A stretch of DNA of 64,000 nucleotides from Cocos nucifera. Taxonomy: Eukaryota > Streptophyta > Magnoliopsida > Arecales > Arecaceae. Below the pieces are notes generated by a model, which made no database searches, was not told where the DNA came from, and was given only the letters and a program-made list of their open reading frames with translations. The stretch covers positions 41,268 to 105,267 of the forward strand of contig QRFJ01007155.1 of NCBI GenBank assembly GCA_006176705.1, in the 5' to 3' direction. Positions 1 through 12,692 of this stretch are shown piece by piece (position 1 is the first letter of the stretch; each line of letters opens with the position of its first letter). A program made the translations under genes and the position numbers.

Positions 1-1620
1 TTTTTAGTTTGGGATGGTGATCCTATTGAACTCAATAAGAATGATGAGGATCCGATCAGTTACATGGATGCCATGCAGAGGTCTGACTCTGGTAAGTAGC
101 TAGAAGCCATGAAGTCCAAAATGGAATCCATGAAGGTCAATAGTGTATGGACATTAGTTGATCCACTTAAAGAGATAAAATTCATTGGATGTAAGTAGAT
201 TTTCAAAAGAGAAAGGAGCGTAGATGGGAAGGTGAAAATCTATAAGGCCCATCTGGTTGCCAAGGGATATCGTTAGTGTTATGGTATTGACTATGATGAG
301 ACATTTTCTTTAGCGACAATGCTCAAGTCCATTCAGATTATGCTTGCGATAGCAGCATACCTAGACTATGAGATTTGATAAATGGATGTGAAGATGGCTT
401 TTCTTAATAGAGAGCTAGATGAAGAGGTGTGTATGATACAGCCTGAGGGGTTCACATCTATAGACGAGTCCAAGATGTGTAGGCTTCAAAGATCCATCTA
501 TAGATTGAAGCAGGCAACTCAGAGTTGGAACATGCATTTTGATAAGATGATCAAAATATATGGCTTTGTTAAGAATAAAAAGGAACCCTGCATGTACAAA
601 TGGACTAATGATTTTGTAGTTATATTTCTTGTATTGTATGTGGATGATATTCTCTTAATCGAGAATAACATCCCTGCATTATAGGGAATAAAGGTTTGGC
701 TATCATCGCAATTCTCCATAAAGAACTTAGGAGAAGCTTCCTACATTCTATGGATGAAGATCTATAGGGATAGATCTAAAAGATTGCTTGGATTCTTCCA
801 ATCCACGTACATTGATACCATGCTAAAGAGGTTCAGCATGAAGAATTTCAAGAAGGACTATCTCTAGATAGGCCATGAAATTTTTCTTTTGAAGAGGGAT
901 TGTCCGATAACTCCTTAAGAGAGAATATATGAGTAGAATACTATATGCTTTGACAGTAGGTTCTATTATGTATGCCATGATGTGTATGAGACCAGACGTA
1001 GCATACTCACTAGGGGTAGTGAACAGATACTAGTCTGATCCAGGTGAAAATCACTAGAAGGTTGTGAAGATAATCCTAAAGTATTTGAGAAATACCAAGG
1101 ACCAGTGGCTCATCTATGGAGATACTGACTTGAAACTTATGGGATACACTAATTTTAGTTTTCAGTTAAGTCATGATGACAGTAAGAGTATGTCAGGTTA
1201 TGTGTTTATCCTGAGTAGTGGAGTAGTTTACTGGAAGAGTTCCAAGCAATACACTATGATCGATTCTATATGTGAGATGGAGTACGTTGCGACATCTGAT
1301 GCTATGAAGGAAGCTATGTGGCTATGGAAGTTCATCGACAAGTTGAGAGTAGCACCCTCCTTGGATGGTTCGATTCTGCTTTACTATGATAGCACTGGAA
1401 CCATAGCTTAAAGAGAAGGAGCCGAAGGCACATCAGCACACCAAATATATTTTGCGTCATTACCACTTTGTACGAGAAAACATAGAGTGAGATGACGTCG
1501 AGCTTCAAAAGATCGACAGAAAGAAAAATGTGGCAGACCCATTTATTAAAGCTCTCAAAATCAAATAATTTGATAATCATAAATGAAAGATGGGTATTCG
1601 ATACTGTTCTAAGTGGCTTA
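1..1620 (+). pseudogene. C1 pol remnant: copia reverse transcriptase and RNase H
   Basis: This is the C-terminal third of a copia polyprotein, which copies element RNA into DNA in the cytoplasmic particle and removes the RNA strand. In frame 1 it opens with the conserved DPIELN and VWTLVDP stretches of the RT N-terminus. The RT catalytic motif reads YVDDILLI at 637-660, and the MDVKMAFLN motif begins at 382. RNase H follows from about 1064 to 1580, with SWK/YWKSSKQ and EMEYVA-type motifs. Stops break the frame at 97, 196, 274, 376 and 379. By comparison with C2, C3 and C6 these replace Trp or Gln codons. Frameshifts occur between 684 and 1064. The usual LQKIDRKKNVADPF end of the protein is visible near 1500-1545. 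No intact enzyme can be made. Confidence 0.88.
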
Positions 1621-1624
1621 GTCT

Positions 1625-1634
1625 AAGTGGGAGT
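1625..1634 (+). other. Polypurine tract before the C1 3' LTR
   Basis: A purine-rich run (AAGTGGGAGT) sits directly upstream of the LTR start. In LTR retrotransposons this tract resists RNase H and primes plus-strand DNA. The same AAGTGGGAG-type sequence precedes the 3' LTRs of C4 and C6. Confidence 0.7.
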
Positions 1635-4600
1635 TGTTGAAAAATATATTCTAAAGTCAATCATCTAAGTTGTAGATGGTTGAGCTAAATATAATTTATA
1701 CTTAAATTTTAATTGAATAAAATTATTATTCTCGTAATTTCATCATCTTGTGCATCTTCTTATAATGAACTCTTTGTGATGAAGTCCATAGGACTATTTA
1801 GACTCGACAAAGAAGGATTTATCATTTAGTCCTTAAACTGATCGTGACCAAATGATACATTGTAACTTAGGATGACAACGTTAATCAAGAGTAAGTCATT
1901 ATGTGCCTTAAGTGATGTTTGTCCTCTTAACCAAGAAGCATGGTGGTGCTGTTATGGCATGCAGGTAAAATGTAGGGGTACATTTCACTGATCATGATCC
2001 AACTATAGAGCTCTCTTCTGCCAAGATTGCTCGCAAAGAATTTGGGTATATATGTCCCTCAGACCTGAGATCACCATGGTGACTTGCAAGCAACTCACTA
2101 TACCTAGGAACTAGACTACCTAAATTTCTAATTCAGTGATGGAAGGCTACTGGGTGCAGTCAAATACTTGACTTATCGGTGCGTGAGTCAAGATGGGATT
2201 GACCCCTCTAAGTGTTGAAGCAAGTGCATCACTATTTTTCAATTTAGCAAATCCTCGACTGGGGTAGTCCATATGATGGATGCTGAATTTTGAAATACAA
2301 TATGGATGAATTTGTAGGGTTGGCAGTTAATCCTAGATCATCCTATGAGCATCGTGGTTAATGGGATGAATTATATGGTAACCATATACCATAGGTTCGT
2401 CAATGTTGCATTATGACTATTCAACCTATTCAGACGTTGGGTACCAATGCTAGATAGTCACATCGATTGATACAAAAAATTAGTTTCTGTGCAGTAGGCT
2501 TAGGATTTATACCTATGGGGTCACATACAATAGAAGTTTTCTATCTGATCCGATGGCTAATCATGACTGGATGTCCCACTGGATTGGAACTTAGTTATTA
2601 CTTAAGGATTAATTAGTAATTAGATTGCTGATTAGCTCAATTTGATTGAGCAATGAGGAATTGATCAAGTCAAATTGAATTTGATTCAATTAAGTTTGAC
2701 CTGATCAGATCATGTGATGATCTAATCGTTATGAGAGATTCGATCTTGATATGATTAGAGGATGGACCTAATTAATTTCTAATTTGATTAGAAGTTTATG
2801 AAGAAAAAATGCTATTTTTTGGTACAAGATCGTTCAGATATGAAGGAATATTTTAAAATTTTTTTTTAAGATCATAATTAGATTTGAGACATCTTGGATC
2901 TCATCCTTTAAGATCTGATATTAATATTAAAATAAAATTAAATCTAATTTAATTTCATATCTTTATTTTGGGTAATTAGATTATCCTATGATGATCCTGA
3001 TTTGTCCTGAGGTTCTGGAAGGAGCCACGCACATGTCTGGCCTCTACTAGTATCCACTTGGATAGGATCAAGATGTTTTCTCCTCGTGAATCTTTTTTCT
3101 AAAGATCAGATCTAGATCTGATCTAATGAACCTTCGAAATAACTTCTGAAGGCAGCTTGTCCGTCTCACGAACACCATCGCATAGATGCTGAACTCTTCA
3201 TAAATTAGATTGGATCTTCTTCTTTGATTTGTGCCCAACCTTTGGCATATGGAAGAAGGGGAGAAAGAGGATCTGTGGGGGCATGGAAGATGGAAGGGGC
3301 AGCAGCATATGGACATGGCAATCAGAATTCTTCAAGGGCCTTATGCATAGGTATTTATATGCAAGTTCCTTGCACCATCTAGACTCCTAAGTGATCAAGC
3401 AACTCATTTGCTTGATCATCTAGGACTCCAATCTGATAACCAATGTTGCCCACCTAATCTTCATCAGGTTTTCCCACCCAAAACTCCTCCCAAATTGGCA
3501 TGAAGAAAGGATAAGGAGGAGTCCATGGCGCATGGGACTCCTCTCTTTAAGAGTTTGATCTAAATCAAACTCTATTAGAAACCAAATCTAGGTACCACAA
3601 AAAAATATAAAATTAGGCTCACCCAAAGTATGACTTGAGCTCAATCACATATCCAAAAATCAGATTAAAATGATTTCTAGAGAATTTTTCAAAAGCATCT
3701 GATCAGGTGACCCTCAATTCTCTCAAATAGGTCAACTTTTGACCCTAGTCCATTTGCACTATGAATGAATTTAATTTCTATAATTAATCTAACCAAGATA
3801 GGTTCTAGTCAGATAAAAATAAACTCATTTAAGATATAAGAATGAGTCAAATCAAATTTGACTCAGTTGCGTAAATCAGAAAGATTATGTAAGGAGAAAG
3901 TCAGTCTCAATCGTGTGCTAGCATGATTATCTTGAACCTGATTGGATCTAATCCAAATCAATCAAACTGGATTAGCTTAATTGATGATATCCAAACCCAA
4001 ATCCTTATTTGTGTGATTCAGTTAGATTTAGTTTTGTATGGTAATAAGACATGTCGCGATCTCTATCATTGACATTATGAAAACATCTTTTGATGGACCA
4101 GAACTTTTTTGATTCATACAATTAAAATGATCGATCATCAAAATCATTCTAACTACTTCAAAAATCCACCAGTGACACCTAGCAATATATGATGGCAACC
4201 CATCAGAACTGAAAGTGAATCTCTCGATGCAATTACCTGTGTGATTGTGTTCTTCTATCTTAAGCTCCGACTGGATTAGTGTTAAGGTGAACTTGTCAAA
4301 CCCAATATCTATCATATGAATTAATCATTCGATTCAAGTCCAATGTAAAATTCTGATAGAAACTCTTTCTATCATCTTCACTCTGCCATGGCCATGGGCT
4401 TAAGGACTTAATCTCATGATTATCATAGGGCTACTCCTCATCTACCGAGGTAGATTGATCTTCTATTGGTGCAATTCAATTTCTACAATGAATATGCTAT
4501 AGCCAACATACACCTCAGGATTTTGAATGGCTAAAAAATTGAGTTATAGTATAGTCAAACTACAACATCCTTAAGGTTAAGTATTGATGCATCTCGGGCC

Positions 4601-6320
4601 AAAGAACCATACACACCACTGCAACATCGAGTCAGTCATCGACGAGAAGGTGGACTTCCTCATGACTACTCGAGGTGGTCATGCTCAGTATCCTCATTCT
4701 TTAACGAGTATTTGTACTCTCACTCTGATATCTCCACACTATAGACTTAAGATACATCTATCCTAAGAAAGCGATCATATATCAATCTTTCGGATCGATC
4801 ACCATCCTCGTAATGATCTTACGGTCAGGAGCAGTTTATGAGTTAATTATGAAAATTCATATCTCAAATTTTTAACTCTTGAAAATATGAACTATCATTA
4901 TCATTAACTCAAAGGATGTATCACAGACACTTTAAATACACACTATGATAGAAAATAATTTTTTTATTAATTTATAGTCAAAATTATAAAATTATGCTTA
5001 GAAGTGTATTACAAGTGTCAGCCAATCTAGCTTCTAGAGCACACATCTAATAATTTATTGGTTTGGGTTAAGCCTAATTTATTTAGATTTAACTTGATCT
5101 AATTGGATCCAGATAAATTGGTTTGGATGAAATCAGTTTGAACCAAGTCAAATGGTTTTTGATTTTTGAATCAAATCTCCCTGCACCATGGTACTTTGAC
5201 CCATTCTTTTTCTCTATGCACATTATGAATGTGCTTGGGAATTCTCCATGCTAGAAGAGAGTTTGCGTCCTCCATCTTTCTACTTTTAACCTGGTCCAAG
5301 GGTTGGACCAATTCAAACTAAGTTGAATTTTGAATTCAACTTGGTTGGTTAGAAGTTCAAACCTCCTAACTTCCTGCACCTTATCCACACCCTATGCCAT
5401 TCTTCTTTTGTCGCATATTTTTTTTGTGTGAGTTCCTAGAAAGAGGTGCATAGAAGGAGAGTCCTTCTACATGCTTCTCACCTATGTGGGTGCAGGAATG
5501 GGATAAGAGCATTTAAATTCAAGTTAAGAGGTTGAAACCAACTAACCTCCAATCGTTATCCTACCATCTTAGGTCATCCATTTTAAAATGGGACTTTTTT
5601 GTGGGCATGCATTATAGATGCGTGAGAAATTTAAGAGGGGTATGCATGAGGAAGAGAGAGATTTCGTGAGGGATTTCTCTGAGATAGAAATTAGAGAGGG
5701 GCGATCTTTTTTAACATGAGGTTTTTCGAAGAGAGAAGTGGGTCAAGATCCTTATGGGTGAGTGCAGAATCCTAGAGTTGGGACTATAGATTTTGGGTGA
5801 AAAGATTGAGTGCTGTGACTGCCAGATCTTCAATGGTTTTCCATCACCACCTCTTTAACCTCCATAGATCATTTTCTAGCCTTTCAAAGTGTCCAAAAGA
5901 TCTAGAAGTGGACCATCAATCAGATCGATGGAGATTAGCTGTCGAAGGTCCTGACAAGGAGCTAGCACTCTAGAGGGGTTGATTAGGACCAAGGGCTCCG
6001 TGTGGACTCACCATAGAGGTCGGATATGTGTGTGGCTATAGTGTGATAGGAGAGCATCTTTTGGTGGATTTAGATTATGGAGTTCATCTATCCGCACACA
6101 GATACTATGTTCTCAACATAGATCGGTCAGCATATATGATTTGCTGATTGAATGTATTTTATTTTTCTCATTCATATTAGCATATCAAAGATTCTGAGTA
6201 GGATTTTATGATTAGATCATAGCATGTGTAGAATTAATGTAGATTAATTTTGCTTTTATTACAATAAATTTTGAAAAAAGTTTTGAAAGCATACTAACAA
6301 TCCTGCTATGTTTCTTTCGC
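1635..6320 (+). repeat. C1 3' LTR (Alpha family), interrupted by a Beta LTR
   Basis: The LTR begins TGTTGA after the polypurine tract. It aligns by eye over its length with the Alpha LTRs at 7697, 10138, 13483 and 42053, and with the reverse complement of 38955-41703. Shared landmarks include a track around GATGAAGTCCATAGGACT near 1779 and GTGACTTGCAAGCAACTCACT near 2080. It resumes after the inserted Beta LTR at 5053 and fades out near 6320, where an inverted Beta fragment starts. The exact 3' end is uncertain by about ten bases. Without the insertion the LTR is about 2.4 kb. Confidence 0.8.
2799..5052 (-). repeat. Solo Beta LTR inserted in the C1 3' LTR
   Basis: This is the reverse complement of a complete Beta LTR, starting TGAAGAAAAA at 2799 and ending CTAATA at 5052. 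It is 2254 bp long, against 2285 for the C4 5' LTR. No internal region accompanies it, so it is a solo LTR of the kind left by recombination between two LTRs. The five bases before it (GTTTA) and after it (ATTTA) match at four of five positions, a plausible aged target-site duplication. The Alpha LTR sequence continues on both sides. Confidence 0.82.
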
Positions 6321-6770
6321 AAAAAACCAGACATACCACTGCAGCATCGAGCCAGTCATCAATAAGAAAGTAGACCCTTATGACTGCTCGAGGTGGTCAT
6401 ACTTTGTATCCTCATTCTCTAATGAGTACTTATACTCTCACTCTAGTGTCTCCATACCGTAGACTCAAGACTCATCTATCCTAAGGTAGCGATCGTACAC
6501 CAATCATTCGGATCGATCACCATCCTCATGATGATCCTACGGTTAGGAGCAATTTATGAGTTAATTATAAAAATTCAGGTCTTAAATTTTCAACTCTTAA
6601 AAATATGAATTATTATTATCATTAACTCAAATGATGTATCACAGATACTTTAAATACACACTATGATGGAAAATAATTATTTTATTAATTTATAGTCAAA
6701 ATTATAAAATTATCCTTATTAGTGTATTATAAGTGTTAGCTAATCTAGCTTCTAGGACATACATCTAACA
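6321..6770 (-). repeat. Beta LTR 5'-end fragment, minus strand
   Basis: About 450 bp match the first part of a Beta LTR in reverse complement. The match ends at 6770 with CTAACA, which is the true TGTTAG terminus of the family. The left side is cut where it meets the C1 LTR end. It closely resembles 4600-5052 and 47890-48342. Confidence 0.8.
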
Positions 6771-7651
6771 TCTTTTCCTCTAATTTTTGAGCATGTGATT
6801 GAGCTTGAGTCCTACTTTGGGCATGCCCAATTTGGTGAATTTTGGTGGTGCCTACATTGGGTTAAATCAGAATTTGATTTGGATTAAATTCTAGAAGGAA
6901 GAGTCCTTCATGCCTTGGACTCTTTCTTATCCTTTCATATCACCACTTTTGGGAGTGTTTTGGATGACTAAAACATTGATGGTGATCAGTGTTTGGTGTG
7001 GAGAATAGGCCTAGTGTCCATAATGTTCAAGCAAGCTAGGTGCTTGATGCATTAGGACACTAAGTTGGTGCAGGAGTCTATTTAAAAACCTTGCGCCCTA
7101 GGGTTTTTAGGACTCTATTGACTCCATGCCCATATGCTATCACCAAATCCTTCTCCATGCCCCCTCTAGTGCTCCTCTTTCTTTTCTCCATGTCCATACC
7201 AAGTTTGATGATGGTTCAGTGATCAAGTATTGAGAAAAGCTGAAGCAAAGATCAAGATAGGATTTCTACATCAAGAGACAAGGTGTTGCCTTAGAAGATT
7301 ATTTTAAAGGTTTCATAAATCCAAATCTATTCTAATTTTTGGAGATTAGATCTAGAAGGAGAGCACATCCAGATCTAGCCTAAGTAGACTCCGATAGAGG
7401 CCAAGTGCGTGCATGGCTAGATCTAGAATTTTGAGCGATGGTAGATCATCGATAGGATAACTAGTTTACCCAAATTAGGTACAATTATTGTTTCTATTTT
7501 TAATTTATTTTTATTTTCAATATTAGATTATAAGGATCAAATCTAATAACTCTCAGATTTAATCAAAATTCAGAGAAAAATTTTAAAATTTTTTCTATAG
7601 ATCTGATCAGATCAGGTCGATCCTATGGCAGAAAAATATGTTTTTCCTTCA
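6771..7651 (+). repeat. Beta LTR 3' part, plus strand, 5'-truncated
   Basis: This stretch matches the 3' portion of the Beta LTR in forward orientation, including a TATA-like TATTTAAAAA near 7079-7088, the AGTAGACTCCGATAGAGGCC region near 7385 and the terminal TTTTTCCTTCA ending at 7651. It abuts the oppositely oriented fragment at 6770. No primer-binding site follows it. The next 45 bp (7652-7696) are not assigned to any element. Confidence 0.78.
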
Positions 7652-7696
7652 ATATCTATGAGGAGGCAGTGTCAAGATAAGACAGGGAGTGCTAGA

Positions 7697-10137
7697 TGTT
7701 GGAAATATGTCATAAAGCCAATTATCTAAGACGTAGATGATTGGATCCTGTATATGAATTATCTAATAATAATAACTATTTGACTGGTTCATCATAAAAG
7801 TTCTATCTTTCTTAAATAAACTCCAAAATTATGATATAGTCCTTAGACCCATAATCAATCGATAAAGAAGGATTTATCAGATGATTCTTAAACTATTCAC
7901 AACTAAAAGATAAGTTAATAATAAGGATGATAACTTATCAAGTGTAGGTCTCTATATGCCATATGCATTGGTTGTCCTCATAACCAAGTGATATGAAGAC
8001 ACTGGCATGGCATTCAATGAGATGTAGGAGTATATCTACACTGAACATGACTAATGCAGCACTCTACTCTCAAGAATAGCTAGCTAAGACTAATGGATAT
8101 AAGTATCCCTCCAACCTAAGATCACCATAGTGACTTGCAAGCAACTCACTGTACTTTGGTGCCGGACTGCTTGTATTTTTAATATAGATTCGAAAGATTT
8201 TTGGGTATAGTCAAGTACTTGTAGAGTTGGTGTATGAGTTAAGATAGGATTGAACACTTCTGATTAACTTCAGAAAGAGAATGTCTCGTTGTGTTTCAAT
8301 TTAGCAAAACTTAGGCCTGGGTAATCCTCGTGAGGAGTCATAGGATTTGCAAAATTTTGAAACATAATAAAGATGACTTGTATGAGTTTTGATAGCTTAC
8401 TGTAAGTCATCTTGAGCAATATTAGTCAAAGAAATAAATTATATGATAATCATAGGCTAGAGTTCTAACAATATTGCTTTGCATACATTCGACCTATCCG
8501 GACGTCGAGTATCATTGCTATATGATATTTTGATTGGTATAATAATTGGTTTCCATATTACTGGCTTAGGTTTGAACCTATGAGGTCATACACATTAGAG
8601 GTTGTAATCTAATCATATGGTTAATCGATGATTGAAAATCATTCTAAGGTCAAACAATCAATGCGATTGATGTTTGACCTAATGCATGTATTGAAGGAGG
8701 ATCGATTAACAATTGAATTACTAATTGACTTAATTTGATTGAGCAATTAGACTGAGATCAAGTCTAGTTAAATTAAATTCAATTAGAATTAGTTTGGACT
8801 TAATTGGATTAAGTCTAATTGATTTATTAGATAAGTAAATTGCAAGGGAGAATAAGTCCTTGTTAGACTAGGACTTGAGTGCACCTAATTTCTAATTTAA
8901 TTAAAAATTAAACCAGACTTAAATTTAATTAAATATAATTTAATTAGGCTTCTAATTAGATTAGGATAGCCTATTAAATAGGTTGACTCAAATCTAATTA
9001 GAAAAGGATTTAATTGGGTTTGACCTAGTCTATATGAGTACCCTAGTTAGACTAGGATTCCATCTTCTCTCTTGCGCCACCTAATGAATAATCCCAAGCC
9101 CCACATTAATTTTCAGATATTTTATGTGAGTTTCCTTATGTTATGAATGGTCCCCAAGCCCCTTTGATCTGGTGGTTTTGATTTGATTTTGCATTGATCA
9201 AATATGGAAAGTGGTTTGGATTAGTTTCTTGTTTTGAAAGAGTCCCTAGAATCCTAAATACCTCTTCCTATCTTTGCTCCTTGCCTTCCCATGCCATCTT
9301 AATTTTTTGTCATCCATTTTTCTTGGTGTGTGCATGAATTCCTTGTTCTCATGAAGAAAAAATAGGAGGAGGGGTGTCCAAGAGTTGGACGCCCCATAAC
9401 TTCCATGTTTGACCTAGTCTTTCCTTATTTGGTGGGTGCCCTATTTTGTGTAGCGAGGATGTGAGAAACAACCTGATTCTCCACTATAAAGCAAAAAAGA
9501 AAGAGGGAGATGGCATGAGAATTTTGGGTGCTTCATCTTTCTAAGGGTGAAAGGCTTCTTCATGACATCAAAGGATGATGTCTTGTTAAGACAAATGTAA
9601 GAGATTGTCTTCTCTTTGGGTTTTATTTCAAGTTTTCTTTCTCCCTTGTTTTATGTGATTTTTCTATGATAGAAATCTAAGAGAGAAAGGGATTGGGCAT
9701 TGAGGATGAGTGCTCCAAGGTATTGGGTCATGGTGCTCCATTTTAGACATGATCTGATCATGTCCTAATGAGAGAAAAAGAAGAGAAGAAAGGTCTTCTC
9801 TCGGGTTTCTTTTAGAACCCTTCTTCTCTATTTATTTATGGGATTTTTCTATGAGAAAAATTAAAGATTGTTAAATTTGGAAATATAAAAAAAATCTAAG
9901 GGAGAAGGTCTTCTTCTATCCTAACATAGAAATATTTTCAGGACATCAATCATTGATGTCTTGAATGAGAAAATTTGTCTTCTCTTAAGGCTTTCCTCAT
10001 ATGTTTTTATTTCTGATTTTTAGGAGATCCAAAGGTTGGACTTCTTTCTTATTCCTCCTTATTTTCTTCATCTCGTAAAGTGTCCAAGAGATTAGAAGAA
10101 TATTTTTTTGATTAACCATCAGGAGGGATCCGCGAGA
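7697..10137 (+). repeat. Alpha LTR, 3'-truncated where C2 begins
   Basis: The LTR starts TGTTGGAAATATG at 7697 and follows the Alpha LTR order, with GTGACTTGCAAGCAACTCAC near 8131 and the Asn/Gln-poor AATTGATT blocks near 8700. It stops at 10137, exactly where the C2 5' LTR starts, at a point equivalent to about 5890-5930 in the C1 LTR. No polymerase or polypurine tract precedes it. The 9480-10060 part has loose internal repeats around TCTTCTCT and GACATCA that lengthen it compared with C1. It is probably the older LTR into which C2 inserted; its right-hand remainder is not found after 59457. Confidence 0.75.
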
Positions 10138-12673
10138 TGTTGGAAATAGTATCCCAAAGCCAATCATCAGTCTGTTGATGGTTATGCTATTTTTTGTACT
10201 TATATATAAATTATTAATAAATAAAATTTATTTTAGTATTTTATCATCATAAAATCTCACATCTTCTAATGAACTCCTGTGTTGTGGTGATATCCTTAGG
10301 ACTATTTAGAATTGACAAGGATTTGTGGTTTAGTTTTTAAACCCATTCGTGACCAAATGATACGTTGTTACAAAGGATGATAACATTTATTGAGTGTAGA
10401 TCATTGTATACCATATGGGTTGGTTGTCCTCTTAACCAAGGAGTATGTAGACACTAGTATGGTATGTGGATGAGATGTAGGGGTACATCTACACTGAACG
10501 TGATCAACTCTAGAGCTTTTCTACTATTAAGATTTGCTCTGATAGGAATATGGAGATAAGTATCCCTCTGATCTGAGATCACTATGGTGACTTCCAAGCA
10601 ACTTACTATACTTTTGGTGCCAGACTACCTAAATTTCTAATTCAATGATGAAAGGTTTTTGGGCATAGTCAAGTACTTGAGGAGTCAGTGTGTGAGTCAA
10701 GATGGGATTGATCACTTTGGTTCAAGAGCTGTGTTCAATTGTATTTTAATTTAGCAAATTCTTGGCTAGAATAGTCCTAATGAGGAGTCATGGGGCTAAT
10801 TGCTTTGAGACATGATTTGGATGTATCTTTCAGGATTGACAATTTAACTCTAAGTCATCCTCACACATAAAGATCAAAGGGATGAATTATGTGGTAATCA
10901 TATTCAAGTAGGTTCTGAATGTTGCGATTGCGACTATTCGACCTATTTGGATATCAGGTGCCTTTGCTAGATGGTCACTTCGATTAGTATAGAAAGTGGT
11001 TCTTAGGATACCACTTAGGTTTGAACCTATAGGATCACACATACTAGAGATTCCTACTTGATCTAATGGCTGGTGAGGAGTCCCACTGGACTAGAATTTT
11101 ATGGTCAAGAGTTCCACTGGATTGGGACTCTTCGATCGAGAGTCTTACTGCATTAGGGCTCTAAAGTCCTGATTGTCTAGGACTCTATAATCGGGAGTTC
11201 TAGTGGATTGGGACTCTATGGTTAAGAGCCTCACTAGACTGAAACTCTTCGATCAAGAGTCCTACTTGTCTAGGACTCTATGATTGAGAGTTTAGACTCT
11301 ATGATTATGAGTTTCACTCATTTCAAACATCGGGATCAAGAGTCCCACTGATTTGGGACTCTTCGATCAAGAGTTTCATTTTGATGGGACTCTATTATCC
11401 AATTATCTACTAGATTTAGACTCTATATTTATGAGAGGTTTAACTAGTAATATGATCACTAATTAACTCAATTTGATTGAGTAATTATTTTTGGATCAAG
11501 TCTAATTGAATTAGTTTTAGTTGGATTTGACCCAATTAGGTTATGAGATGACCTAATCGTCGAGGAAGTATGATCACTGATTTGATCAGGGGTTGGGCTT
11601 ATTTAATTTCTAATTTGAATAAAATTTAACTAAGCCTAATTAAGCCTAAATAAGTTAGGTTTAATCTGGTCTAATTGGGTCTAACCAATTTAGATTGGGT
11701 TGGTTTAATTAGATGAATAATTATGAGACTAGTTTGCCCTAGTCTTCCATGTGCCACCTCACCCGCTTTGCACCATTTTTTTCTCCATAAGAAAGATGTT
11801 CTCGTGAATTTTTCCATGCAAAAGAAGGTTTTCACCCTCTCTTCTCATGTCCTAAATGGATGGGTTTGATCTGGTTGCAATTTGAATTCAAATGGGATTT
11901 GAATTCAAATAGCAAACCACTTCATCCCAACTCTTCCACATGCCACCTTTACTTATTCACCCTATTTAAAATTTCTAGAGTTTTTTTTGGATGATATTTT
12001 ATTTGAGAATTCTCTCCTCTGGTTTGTGAGCCCTTCCATAACCTAAAAAAAAAAGGAAAAAAATTTGAGAAGAAAAATTGGGAGAGAAAACTAGGCGCTA
12101 AGGTTTGAGTGTTGTGCTGCCCTAGATCTTGATCTAGGATTTCTATTCTAATTTCACAAGATCTAAGCGTCAGATCTTCATGAAATTTTTTTGAGTACTT
12201 TCTCATCCTCTCTTATACCCATCCTGCTAATCTAGAGCATCCAAAGTTTTAATGGAGGGAGATCAAAATTATTTGATCAGATCTAGATGTCAAGAGCATT
12301 CTTCGCCAAGCTAGCACTCGGAAGGAGCCGATCAGGATCAAGACCTCATGTGGACCATCCATGGAGGTTAGAAATGTGTGTGGCTATGTTGCAATGATTA
12401 GATTGATGGTGATTCGATTGCGGAGATCGTCTACCCATATAAGGTAACGTGTTTTGAACATATAGATTAGTAAAATTATTTTACCACCTGTAGCTGTTTT
12501 ATTTTTAGATTTCAAAGCATTCATGTATATCATATTAGATCTTGATAATATAGGATTTGTAGATCAAATCTATAGCTCTTTATAAATTAATAAGATTTAT
12601 TTTTATTTTTATTATAATTAATTTTTAAAAATAATTTGAAAGTAGAGTTAGAAACCTTGCTTGCTTCCCATCA
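10138..12673 (+). repeat. C2 5' LTR (Alpha)
   Basis: The LTR starts TGTTGGAAATAG and ends about CATCA just before the TGGTATTAGAGCC primer site, so it is about 2.54 kb long. It contains a 31-bp minisatellite (11078-11400) and a TATA-like CTATTTAAAA at 11962-11971, which would put transcription initiation in the last 700 bp. The exact 3' boundary could shift by three bases. Confidence 0.83.
11078..11400 (+). repeat. 31-bp minisatellite inside the C2 5' LTR
   Basis: Ten to eleven degenerate units of about 31 bp are recognisable by GAGTCCCACTGGATTGGGAC followed by TCTTCGATCAA. Some units are shortened to about 21 bp. The equivalent place in C1 (about 2563-2600) has a single unit. The C5 LTRs have about seven units, on the minus strand. 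Confidence 0.8.
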
Positions 12674-12674
12674 A

Positions 12675-12692
12675 TGGTATTAGAGCCAGGTT
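12675..12692 (+). other. C2 primer-binding site
   Basis: The sequence TGGTATTAGAGCCAGGTT sits just inside the 5' LTR. It differs at one base from TGGTATCAGAGCC, the plant copia primer site complementary to the 3' end of initiator tRNA-Met. It would prime minus-strand DNA. Confidence 0.85.

Larger units (their letters stand above)
1..6320 (+). mobile_element. C1: 3' part of an Alpha-family Ty1/copia retrotransposon
   Basis: The element enters from beyond the left edge. The window shows the reverse transcriptase and RNase H part of its polyprotein (1-1620), a purine-rich tract (1625-1634) and a 3' LTR that starts at 1635 with TGTTGA. The LTR runs to about 6320 but is interrupted by a Beta solo LTR at 2799-5052. 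The order of domains followed by the LTR fixes the strand as plus. Gag, protease, integrase and the 5' LTR are outside the window. The coding part carries many stops, so this is an old dead copy. Confidence 0.85.

Noticed and set aside
11078..11400. Regular 31-bp repeats considered as a CRISPR array
   Set aside because: The units are contiguous and degenerate with no unique spacers, they lie in an LTR, and the setting is a plant genome.
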